Part shown: positions 1 through 5,149 of the stretch, one piece after another
Numbering within the stretch: the first letter of the stretch is position 1
How the letters are laid out: each line of letters starts with the position of its first letter
Assembly (NCBI GenBank): GCA_019246575.1
Contig: JAFAQG010000953.1
Location: 1-5,733, forward strand
Reading direction: 5' to 3'
DNA length: 5,733 nucleotides
Source of the DNA: Acidobacteriaceae bacterium
GTDB lineage: Bacteria > Acidobacteriota > Terriglobia > Bryobacterales > Bryobacteraceae
Notes under the pieces: model-generated
The model's database searches: none
Told to the model about the DNA's origin: nothing
What the model saw: only the letters and a program-made list of their open reading frames with translations
Position numbers and translations under genes: made by a program

Positions 1-58
1 TCGAAAAGCGCAGCGCCGCCTTACGCTCCTGTTGAGCGCGCTCTTCGTACTTATTCAT
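1..58 (-). CDS. Partial CDS, N-terminus of an unidentified protein
   Basis: Only the first 19 codons lie in the window; the gene runs off the left edge. The translation begins MNKYEERAQQ and is rich in charged residues (Glu, Lys, Arg, Gln), consistent with an amphipathic N-terminal helix, with no signal peptide. The ATG is preceded by GGAAAG (67-72) with an 8-nt gap, the best ribosome binding site of the left cluster. The frame stays open further upstream into the end of the ROK gene, so a longer N-terminus cannot be excluded, but the ribosome binding site supports this ATG. It begins 34 nt after the ROK gene stop on the same strand and is probably the third gene of the sthA-ROK operon. I do not recognise the family from so few residues. 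Confidence 0.6.
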   Translation of the reverse strand, partial: MNKYEERAQQERKAALRFS

Positions 59-66
59 AGCGCGAT

Positions 67-72
67 CTTTCC
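67..72 (-). promoter_or_regulatory. Shine-Dalgarno site of the left-edge partial gene
   Basis: Read on the minus strand this is GGAAAG, 8 nt before the ATG at 58. It decides the start of the partial gene and contrasts with the poor ribosome binding sites of sthA and the ROK gene. Confidence 0.5.
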
Positions 73-92
73 AGGTTATACCAGAGCGGGTA

Positions 93-989
93 CTATCCGC
101 GCGCAAGCACCTGGGCAGCGTTCACCACCCCGCCGATAATCGCAACGGCTTCGCCACCGGGCACTACTTCCGTCGAATACCCTTGAAGCGGACTCAGCTT
201 CACCATTTCATGCAGGTATTCGTTCAGCAAGGTTGTATTTAAGAAACGCGCATTCGGACCGGTAACGAAAAATTTGCCTGGGCCGTCGAGGTGAACGCTG
301 GTCGCGGTGGCGGCAGCCAGGGCTCGATGCCATAGTTTGACGAACTCCACACAACGCGCATCGCCTTCACCGGCGTGCTCGAAAATCTCTTCCGGCTCCA
401 GGTCCATAAAGCGCAAGCGCATGGCTCGCTGGCCCATGATGCCTTCGAGATGTCCCTTGCCGCCGCAGCCGCAGAACTGCTCTTTCGGGTCGAGTGTGAC
501 GATGCTGTGTCCGCCTTCCCAGATGCCATCGGTGAATGGGTACCGGCCGTAGCCGATTCCAGTGCCGAGCGTCCATACTCTGACCAGCTTGTCCAAATGG
601 CCGCGGACGGCTGCTACACCGGCCGCCATCACATCTGCATCGTTGAAAACGGAAACAGAAACATCGCCGAAGATGCTCCCCAATGCGTCGCTGACGAGCG
701 TCTGCATATTGACGCCCTTGAACTGGATGAGGTTGGGGGAATCTTCTACAAATCCGTTACGCACAATACCGGGCATGCCCATACCGATATGCGAGGGCTT
801 TTCGCGGCAGTTCAATTCCCGCACGACCTCCCCGATTCGTTCCACCACGGTTTCGGCAGGGACACCGTAGAGTGAGTCTGTTATGGACTCGTCTTCCGGA
901 CGCGCCAGCGTCGACCCTACAATCTCGTTGTCGGATACGATTGCAGCCGAAATGCGTTCTGTTATGAGGATCCCGATACCGAGTGCCAT
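93..989 (-). CDS. ROK-family sugar kinase or kinase-like protein
   Basis: A 298-residue protein, normal for the ROK (repressor, ORF, kinase) family, which contains cytoplasmic ATP-dependent glucokinases, fructokinases and N-acylhexosamine kinases. Visible family features in order: GMPG near 71-74; the catalytic-base motif FNDAD at 115-119 with Asp117; the second phosphate loop LGTGIG at 141-146; the sugar-contact motif E-G-G-H at 158-161; and the zinc/sugar segment C-G-C-G-G-K-G-H-L-E at 173-182. The third Cys usual in that segment is His180, so zinc would be held by His161, Cys173, Cys175 and His180. The odd part is the N-terminus: the usual D-x-G-G-T phosphate loop reads G-I-L-I-T at 6-10, so the Asp and both Gly are gone. 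There is no N-terminal winged helix, so it is not a NagC/XylR-type repressor. It starts 14 nt after the sthA stop with little visible ribosome binding site. The substrate cannot be named. Confidence 0.85.
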   Translation of the reverse strand: MALGIGILITERISAAIVSDNEIVGSTLARPEDESITDSLYGVPAETVVERIGEVVRELNCREKPSHIGMGMPGIVRNGFVEDSPNLIQFKGVNMQTLVSDALGSIFGDVSVSVFNDADVMAAGVAAVRGHLDKLVRVWTLGTGIGYGRYPFTDGIWEGGHSIVTLDPKEQFCGCGGKGHLEGIMGQRAMRLRFMDLEPEEIFEHAGEGDARCVEFVKLWHRALAAATATSVHLDGPGKFFVTGPNARFLNTTLLNEYLHEMVKLSPLQGYSTEVVPGGEAVAIIGGVVNAAQVLARG

Positions 990-1003
990 ATTGCGCGTTT
1001 ATT

Positions 1004-2392
1004 TCAGACCTGCACCAGCTTATTCAATCCGTTAAAGGCTGCAGCCTTGTAGCACTCCGCCAGCGTTGGATAGTTGAATACTGTATCAACGAAGTAATTT
1101 ACCTTGCCTCTCAGAATCAGCACCGCCTGTCCTATGTGCAGCAGTTCGGATGCGCCTTCCCCGATGATGTGCACGCCGAGAAGATCCAGTGTCTCGCGAT
1201 GAAAGATGAGTTTGAGGCGGCCGGTCGTGTCACCTCGGATCTGGCCGCGAGCAATTTCGCGGTAATAGGCCAGGCCGACTTCGTAGGGCACGTCCTCGTC
1301 CGTAAGCTGCTCCTCGGTCTTACCGATAAATGAGATCTCCGGAATGGTGTAGATGCCGAAGGGGAAGTAATCGGGATGCGACGAGATCGGTTTATTGAAC
1401 GCGTGTGCAACGGCGATACGGCCCTGTTCCATGGAGACAGAGGCTAGACTCGGGAAGCCGATGACGTCGCCGACAGCATAGATATGCGGCTGCGCGGTCT
1501 GATAGTTCTCATTCACTTTGATGCGGCCGCGTGCGTCGGCTTCGAGACCCGCCGCGGATAAGTTCAGCTCGTCGACGCTCCCCTGCCGGCCAACGGCGTA
1601 GAGCAACGCGTCGCCCGAAACCTTCTTCTTGCTCTCGAGATTCGCCACGACTGTGGCGCCGCCTGTCTCTTCGACGCTTGCTACCTCTTCATTCAGCCGC
1701 ATGGTCACGCGGTGATCGCGCAAGTGATAAGAAAGAGCCTCTACGATTTCCTGGTCTGCGAATTCGAGCAATCGTGGCCGTTTCTCAATTAAGGTCACAC
1801 GAACGCCGAGCGTAGCGAACATGCATGTGTACTCGACGCCGATGACACCCCCGCCGACAACGATCAGCGATTTCGGCAGCGCAGGCATCTCGAGGATCTG
1901 ATCGCTATTGATAATGGTCCGGGCGTTTATGGGAACTTTCGGCGAATCGGCGGGCCTGGTTCCGGTCGCAATTACGATCACCTCGGCTGATACGTCGGAA
2001 GAACCCCGGGAACTCGTCACCTTCAGGGTTGTCGGGCTTGCGAAGCTCGCGGCTCCGGTGAGAACCTCGACGCCATTGCGCGCGAGCTGTGCCTGAGTGA
2101 CGTCGATTTCGGTTTTTATGACATGTTGCGTTCGGAACGCCAGATCGGCCATCGTGATCTTCTCTTTCACCCGATAACTGACGCCATAAATGTTCTGGTA
2201 GTTGTAACCGGAAAGGTGCAGAACGGCTTCGCGCATGGTCTTGCTCGGAATCGTGCCCGTGTTGATGCAGACTCCGCCGATGACCTCGCGGCGTTCGATG
2301 AGCGCTACGCGTTTACCGCTCTTCGCGCCCTGGATCGCCGCGCGCTGACCCGCTGGACCGGAACCGATAACAACCAAATCGTATTGAGCCAT
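1004..2392 (-). CDS. sthA: Soluble pyridine nucleotide (NAD(P)+) transhydrogenase
   Basis: A 462-residue FAD flavoprotein of the class I pyridine nucleotide-disulfide oxidoreductase fold, the usual SthA length. SthA catalyses cytosolic hydride transfer between NADPH and NAD+, usually draining excess NADPH. Seen: the FAD Rossmann motif GSGPAG at 10-15; GGVCINTGTIPSK at 39-51; the NAD(P) Rossmann motif GGGVIG at 180-185; the second FAD motif AVGDV at 306-310; and a C-terminal dimerisation domain ending near FNYPTLAE at 439-446. In lipoamide dehydrogenase and glutathione reductase two Cys form the redox disulfide. Here Cys42 remains but the second is Thr47, and the C-terminal catalytic His is replaced by Asn440. 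This non-disulfide signature, together with GTIPSK and NYPT, is what separates SthA from those enzymes. The ATG gives the Rossmann strand at residue 4, so the start is firm although no clear Shine-Dalgarno precedes it. First gene of the minus-strand cluster. Confidence 0.93.
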   Translation of the reverse strand: MAQYDLVVIGSGPAGQRAAIQGAKSGKRVALIERREVIGGVCINTGTIPSKTMREAVLHLSGYNYQNIYGVSYRVKEKITMADLAFRTQHVIKTEIDVTQAQLARNGVEVLTGAASFASPTTLKVTSSRGSSDVSAEVIVIATGTRPADSPKVPINARTIINSDQILEMPALPKSLIVVGGGVIGVEYTCMFATLGVRVTLIEKRPRLLEFADQEIVEALSYHLRDHRVTMRLNEEVASVEETGGATVVANLESKKKVSGDALLYAVGRQGSVDELNLSAAGLEADARGRIKVNENYQTAQPHIYAVGDVIGFPSLASVSMEQGRIAVAHAFNKPISSHPDYFPFGIYTIPEISFIGKTEEQLTDEDVPYEVGLAYYREIARGQIRGDTTGRLKLIFHRETLDLLGVHIIGEGASELLHIGQAVLILRGKVNYFVDTVFNYPTLAECYKAAAFNGLNKLVQV

Positions 2393-2451
2393 GAAGGTTC
2401 GAAGTAAAGCTATCGAGTTCGCCGATGGCTGATGCTGCGAACGACACTCCG

Positions 2452-2457
2452 AGTATA
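2452..2457 (-). promoter_or_regulatory. Candidate -10 box for the sthA operon
   Basis: On the minus strand this reads TATACT, a 5/6 match to the TATAAT consensus, and would give a leader of about 50 nt before the sthA ATG. No good -35 hexamer lies at 16-18 nt upstream, so this is a weak prediction based on position and one hexamer. Confidence 0.3.
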
Positions 2458-2488
2458 TCTTTCAGCAGTGAATTACGCGCACACGCGG

Positions 2489-2510
2489 CGCCCGCGGGCG
2501 GCCTGGCCAG
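2489..2510. repeat. Two adjacent palindromes in the divergent promoter region
   Basis: CGCCCGCGGGCG (2489-2500) is a perfect 12-bp palindrome and CTGGCCAG (2503-2510) a perfect 8-bp palindrome, two bases apart. They sit between the -10 candidate for sthA and the promoter candidate for the hydrolase gene, where a shared operator would be expected. GC-rich palindromes also arise by chance in such DNA, so a regulatory role is only a suggestion. Confidence 0.3.
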
Positions 2511-2520
2511 ATACGCGGCA

Positions 2521-2548
2521 TTGGAGGCGCGCTCAGCCACGCGATACT
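2521..2548 (+). promoter_or_regulatory. Weak candidate promoter for the exported hydrolase gene
   Basis: TTGGAG (2521-2526) and GATACT (2543-2548) are separated by 16 nt and match the -35 and -10 consensus at 3/6 and 4/6. Transcription would begin near 2555, leaving a leader of about 33 nt before the preferred GTG start at 2588. If real, this promoter lies inside the longer open frame that begins at 2432 and argues against that upstream start. Confidence 0.25.
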
Positions 2549-2587
2549 GAGACGGTGTTCCGAAAGGTACGGAAGATAGAGCGCCCC

Positions 2588-3886
2588 GTGCATCGAGCGA
2601 GCCGGTGCCGGGTCGCAGGACTGGTTTTTGCGACGGCTGCCGCAGTTGCTGTTGGCCACAGCCAAACCTTGCAGATCACGCCGAGCCGGGTGTTGATCGA
2701 TCAAACGGTAAGGATTTGCGCAACGGGTTTGCAGCCGAATGAACATATCGTGATGGAGGCCCGCTTGAGAGACGGACGCGACGCCACGTGGCAGTCGCAA
2801 GCCGAGTTTGTAGCGGATGCACAGGGCACAGTCGATCTGAGTACGCAAGCGCCGAAACAAGGAACGTACAAAGAGGTGTCCGGAATGGGGCTCATCTGGT
2901 CCATGATGCCGACGGAAAAGGGAGTCGGTGCGTACCGGCCACCGCCGCGCTTCGGCACGCAGCAGATTCAGCTTGAGCTCCTGCGCGACGGCAAGGGAAT
3001 CGCGAATGCGGAACTGCAGCAGGACAGCATCGCGGAAGGAGTGAAACAGATCAAGGTCACGGGAAATCTGCACGGCACGCTGTTTGTTCCCGCAGACAGC
3101 GCGCCGCATCCCGGTGTGCTGGTTGTGGGAGGATCGGAGGGCGGACTGCCGGCCTTTCGTGCCGCCTGGCTGGCGTCGCACGGGTATGCTGCGTTCGCAC
3201 TGGCCTATTTCCGATATGAAGGGTTGCCTCAGAGACTGGAGGCGATCCCGCTCGAATACTTCGGACAAGCGCTTGGGTGGATGATGACGCGCCCGGAAAT
3301 TTCGCGGGACAAGATCGCAGTGATGGGCGCGTCGCGCGGTGGCGAGCTTGCGTTGCAGCTAGCGTCCATGTATCCGCGGATCAAGGCAGCGGTTGCTTAC
3401 GTACCAGCGAACGTACGATACCGGGCCTGTTGCGGCGAGAACGGCGTTGCCTACGCCTGGACCTGGAAGGGTTTGCCGCTTCCGTTTGCCAGAGGTAACG
3501 AGCGCGGAAGGGACGCCTTCGACGCGGCCATAAAGGTCGAGAATACCCAGGGCCCCATCTTGATGATCGGCGGCAAGGACGATCATGTCTGGGACTCGGC
3601 CGCCATGGTAGCGGCTGCAGCGTCACGATTGAAGCAGGCGCACTTCGCCTATGAAGTTGAGACGCTGATTTATCCCCATGCCGGGCATATTGCGGGCAGG
3701 CCGGAGATCGTGCCCGAGTGGAGCGAGAAAGTGCGGCATCCGGTGTCTGGCCGAATGATCGATTTTGGCGGGACACCGGCAGGCAACGCGCAGTCTTCGA
3801 TCGATGCGATCCCGAAGGTGCTGGACTTTTTGCGGCGGAATCTGAGTGCGACTAGCGTACCCGGCAAGGTTGGCCCAACCCAGTGA
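2588..3886 (+). CDS. Exported BAAT/acyl-CoA thioesterase-like alpha/beta hydrolase
   Basis: A 432-residue protein with the two-domain layout of the acyl-CoA thioester hydrolase/bile acid-CoA:amino acid N-acyltransferase family. An all-beta N-terminal domain (about 27-155, ITPSRVLIDQTVRICATGLQP onward) is followed by an alpha/beta hydrolase domain (about 160-420). The catalytic triad is visible: nucleophile Ser249 in GASRGG (247-252), Asp331 or Asp332 in GGKDDHVW (328-335), and His367 in YPHAGHI (362-368). Ser replaces the Cys of mammalian BAAT, as in thioesterase members. The frame is open from an ATG at 2432, but those 52 extra codons are Arg-rich and unlike any domain. The GTG at 2588 gives a textbook signal peptide (HRASRCR, then hydrophobic VAGLVFATAAAVAVG, likely cleavage near Gly23 to Ser25). 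GGAAG (2571-2575) lies 12 nt upstream. Export makes intracellular acyl-CoA an unlikely substrate; another ester or amide is possible. Divergent from sthA, convergent with the prefix-domain gene. Confidence 0.82.
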   Translation: MHRASRCRVAGLVFATAAAVAVGHSQTLQITPSRVLIDQTVRICATGLQPNEHIVMEARLRDGRDATWQSQAEFVADAQGTVDLSTQAPKQGTYKEVSGMGLIWSMMPTEKGVGAYRPPPRFGTQQIQLELLRDGKGIANAELQQDSIAEGVKQIKVTGNLHGTLFVPADSAPHPGVLVVGGSEGGLPAFRAAWLASHGYAAFALAYFRYEGLPQRLEAIPLEYFGQALGWMMTRPEISRDKIAVMGASRGGELALQLASMYPRIKAAVAYVPANVRYRACCGENGVAYAWTWKGLPLPFARGNERGRDAFDAAIKVENTQGPILMIGGKDDHVWDSAAMVAAAASRLKQAHFAYEVETLIYPHAGHIAGRPEIVPEWSEKVRHPVSGRMIDFGGTPAGNAQSSIDAIPKVLDFLRRNLSATSVPGKVGPTQ

Positions 3887-3893
3887 AGTTGGG
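3874..3893 (+). terminator. Hairpin spanning the hydrolase stop codon
   Basis: CCCAAC (3874-3879) and GTTGGG (3888-3893) form a 6-bp stem with an 8-nt loop that contains the TGA stop at 3884-3886. There is no following T-run, so it is not a classical intrinsic terminator. It could protect the 3' end or pause transcription, or be chance. Confidence 0.2.
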
Positions 3894-3930
3894 ACGACCT
3901 AATTCGGCAGTCAATGGTGTTCGATCCAGT

Positions 3931-3949
3931 CGGCACGACAACCGTGCTG
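3931..3949. repeat. Stem-loop in the convergent spacer
   Basis: GCACG (3933-3937) pairs with CGTGC (3943-3947) around a 5-nt loop, and the stem extends through one G-T pair to C3931-G3949, giving 7 pairs. No T-tract follows on either strand. It lies between convergent genes, where such structures often mark transcript ends. Confidence 0.25.
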
Positions 3950-3986
3950 CTCCCGCCGCATTGCGATGAGCGGGCCGGTCCTGATT

Positions 3987-4008
3987 GAGACGATTCGTCT
4001 CTTCTTCC
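3987..4008 (+). terminator. Candidate terminator of the exported hydrolase gene
   Basis: A perfect 6-bp inverted repeat, GAGACG-ATT-CGTCTC (3987-4001), is followed on the plus strand by the pyrimidine-rich TTCTTCC. It is about 100 nt past the hydrolase stop. The stem is short and the T-tract interrupted, so it is a modest intrinsic terminator at best. On the minus strand the downstream bases are not T-rich, so it is less likely to stop the opposing gene. Confidence 0.35.
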
Positions 4009-4041
4009 TGCGTCCCGGGACCGGGTAACTGCGGGCTGCGG

Positions 4042-4695
4042 CTACGGAACGGAAGGTCCGATACGGTCCGAACGCCTGGTCTTCCGAACGATTGCCCCGC
4101 CTACAATCGTTGCAGCAGCACAGAGTAAATTCCAGGGCGCCATCGCGACGAACCAGTGAAACCAATCGCGCCCGAGTGCGAAACATGCAATCGCCCCAGC
4201 GGAAAACATGGCAATCTGAGCGAAAGCAAGCGTCGTCGCGGCGATCAATTCTTTCCTGTTGCCCAAAATGGTGATCAAGCTGCCGACGAGGCCACAGACG
4301 ACGATCCGTCCAATTTCGGTGGGGAACTTCAACCAGAACAGATACGCGTTGGGATGGATTTCATAAACACGGTTTGCATCGAGGAACATCCGCATCGCAT
4401 GTTGCGTGTACGAAGTTGCGAATCCGATCGTCCAGAGGCCGCCGATGACTCGAATGAGCATCGGCAACGGGGCGTCACGAGATGCATTTGCGCCAGCATG
4501 GAAGATCGTTCTTAGAGCGTGTCGCCGGTACCAACTTCGTGCAAGGGAAGAGCCCGACTTGACTACGAGACCGGAGAATTCCTCTTGCAGGTCTCCCATA
4601 ATGCTCTCTGCGACATCGCCGGGCAGAAATAAAGTTGCGAGCCATTCCGTGATGGGCGGTGGCTGAGGCGGTTGCAAATTCTGTTGATCATCCAT
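4042..4695 (-). CDS. Permease-prefix-domain membrane protein coupled to PadR
   Basis: A 217-residue protein. The N-terminus (about 10-62) has a Pro-rich lead, W18, then LPGDVAESIMGDLQEEF (24-40) and LARSWYRRHALR (51-62). This matches my memory of the 'permease prefix domain' found in front of MacB/ADOP-type ABC permeases in Acidobacteriota, where PadR genes often lie beside it. No ABC permease follows here. The rest holds about four predicted membrane segments (about 80-97, 128-145, 150-174, 180-203) and a basic tail (RKTRRSD), so it is probably an inner-membrane protein. Its ATG shares the A of the padR TGA stop (TGATG), and GGAG lies 6 nt upstream inside padR, so translation is surely coupled. 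The function is unknown; the linkage suggests a membrane partner or target of the PadR regulator. Prefix homology is from motif recognition, not a database search. Confidence 0.72.
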   Translation of the reverse strand: MDDQQNLQPPQPPPITEWLATLFLPGDVAESIMGDLQEEFSGLVVKSGSSLARSWYRRHALRTIFHAGANASRDAPLPMLIRVIGGLWTIGFATSYTQHAMRMFLDANRVYEIHPNAYLFWLKFPTEIGRIVVCGLVGSLITILGNRKELIAATTLAFAQIAMFSAGAIACFALGRDWFHWFVAMAPWNLLCAAATIVGGAIVRKTRRSDRIGPSVP

Positions 4696-5024
4696 CAGTA
4701 GCTCCGAACGAGGTCAAGACCTTCGGTCATGCGCTGCACTGCCACATGGGTGCGATTGAGAGTGCTCACTCCGTTTGCCGTCGTTCGAAAAAAACGTTTC
4801 GAACGTCCGCCACGTTCCCTAGTAGGCTCACCCATGGACGACTTGACGTACCCCTTCCCCTCGAGGCGGTCAAGCGTGGCGTAGACCGCGCCGATTGAGA
4901 CTTCACGGTTAGTACGGGTCTCAATTTCCTGCCGAATAGTGACTCCATAAGCTTGAGCATCCAACCGCAAGACGGCGAGCAGAACGAGATGTTCAAATTC
5001 CCCTAGATAACCGCGCGCGAACAT
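4695..5024 (-). CDS. PadR-family winged-helix transcriptional regulator
   Basis: A 109-residue cytoplasmic DNA-binding protein of the short PadR class. The family pattern is clear: LGEFEHLVLLAVLRL at 7-21, AYGVTIRQEIE at 25-35, the recognition-helix region VSIGAVYATLDRLEGKGYV at 42-60, and the wing GEPTRERGGRSKRFFRTT at 65-82. The frame remains open upstream to a TTG at 5153, but those 43 codons have no family similarity, and ATG 5024 puts LGEFEHLVLL in the expected place. No Shine-Dalgarno precedes this ATG; instead a consensus TATAAT ends 9 nt before it, so the mRNA is probably leaderless or nearly so. PadR proteins usually repress their own operon and are released by small ligands or stress; here the likely targets are its own promoter and the coupled membrane-protein gene. 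The coding sequence contains a run of seven T (4788-4794) within an 8-bp inverted repeat. Confidence 0.92.
   Translation of the reverse strand: MFARGYLGEFEHLVLLAVLRLDAQAYGVTIRQEIETRTNREVSIGAVYATLDRLEGKGYVKSSMGEPTRERGGRSKRFFRTTANGVSTLNRTHVAVQRMTEGLDLVRSY
4702..4705 (-). promoter_or_regulatory. Shine-Dalgarno site inside padR for the coupled membrane gene
   Basis: Read on the minus strand it is GGAG, with 6 nt before the ATG at 4695. It lies within the last padR codons, so the membrane gene can use both re-initiation from the padR stop and its own ribosome binding site. Confidence 0.55.
4782..4805. repeat. Perfect 8-bp inverted repeat within padR
   Basis: CGTTCGAA (4782-4789) and TTCGAACG (4798-4805) are exact inverted copies with an 8-nt spacer. 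The minus strand carries a seven-T run here, coding Phe78-Phe79 of the wing. The same octamer recurs upstream of the padR promoter at 5073-5080. Coding constraint on the KRFFRTT stretch explains part of it, so function is uncertain. Confidence 0.35.
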
Positions 5025-5028
5025 TTGA

Positions 5029-5039
5029 TATACATTATA
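5029..5039 (-). promoter_or_regulatory. padR -10 box with overlapping TATA-N3-TATA dyad
   Basis: On the minus strand 5039-5034 reads TATAAT, an exact -10 consensus, ending 9 nt before the padR ATG at 5024. Transcription would start about 2-4 nt before the ATG. The box sits inside TATA-ATG-TATA, an AT-rich near-palindrome in otherwise GC-rich DNA. PadR operators are often AT-rich dyads over the core promoter, so self-repression here is a reasonable inference. No convincing -35 is present at 16-18 nt (ACGTTC at 17 nt). Confidence 0.55.
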
Positions 5040-5055
5040 GGACAAATCGGCCGAG

Positions 5056-5078
5056 CGAACGTTTCCGAGCTGCGTTCG
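5056..5078. repeat. Inverted repeat upstream of the padR -10 box
   Basis: CGAACG (5056-5061) and CGTTCG (5073-5078) form an inverted repeat with an 11-nt spacer, and CCGAGC is directly repeated at 5051-5056 and 5065-5070. The block covers the -35 position and the DNA just upstream of it. It could be a regulator site, though each unit is short. Confidence 0.3.
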
Positions 5079-5088
5079 AAGAAGGACA

Positions 5089-5109
5089 AATAAATCCAGT
5101 GACACACTG
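5089..5109 (-). terminator. Weak candidate terminator of the exported hypothetical gene
   Basis: On the minus strand CAGTG-TGT-CACTG (5109-5097) forms a 5-bp stem with a 3-nt loop and is followed by the T-rich GATTTATT. It lies about 40 nt after the stop at 5150 and before the padR promoter, the right place to separate the two units. The stem is short, so read-through is likely. Confidence 0.3.
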
Positions 5110-5149
5110 CCGCCGCAGAACGTAATGCTACCCTCTGCCTCAGCTACCG

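Noticed and set aside
375..875. 166-codon plus-strand frame antisense to the ROK gene
   Set aside because: It mirrors the ROK coding frame, has no ribosome binding site or family motif, and the ROK motifs are unambiguous.
983..1333. 116-codon plus-strand frame across the ROK/sthA junction
   Set aside because: Antisense to the conserved C-terminal domain of SthA; no independent coding evidence.
2462..3268. 268-codon open frame on the minus strand, antisense to the hydrolase
   Set aside because: Composition is Arg/His/Ser-rich with no domain pattern, and the opposite strand encodes a clear two-domain hydrolase with its triad. A shadow frame.
4012..4021. GTCCCGGGAC palindrome in the convergent spacer
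   Set aside because: Short GC-rich palindrome without loop or T-tract; likely chance.
3911..4186. 91-codon minus-strand frame covering the convergent spacer
   Set aside because: Overlaps the membrane-protein gene in another frame, is Arg/Cys-rich without pattern, and has no ribosome binding site.
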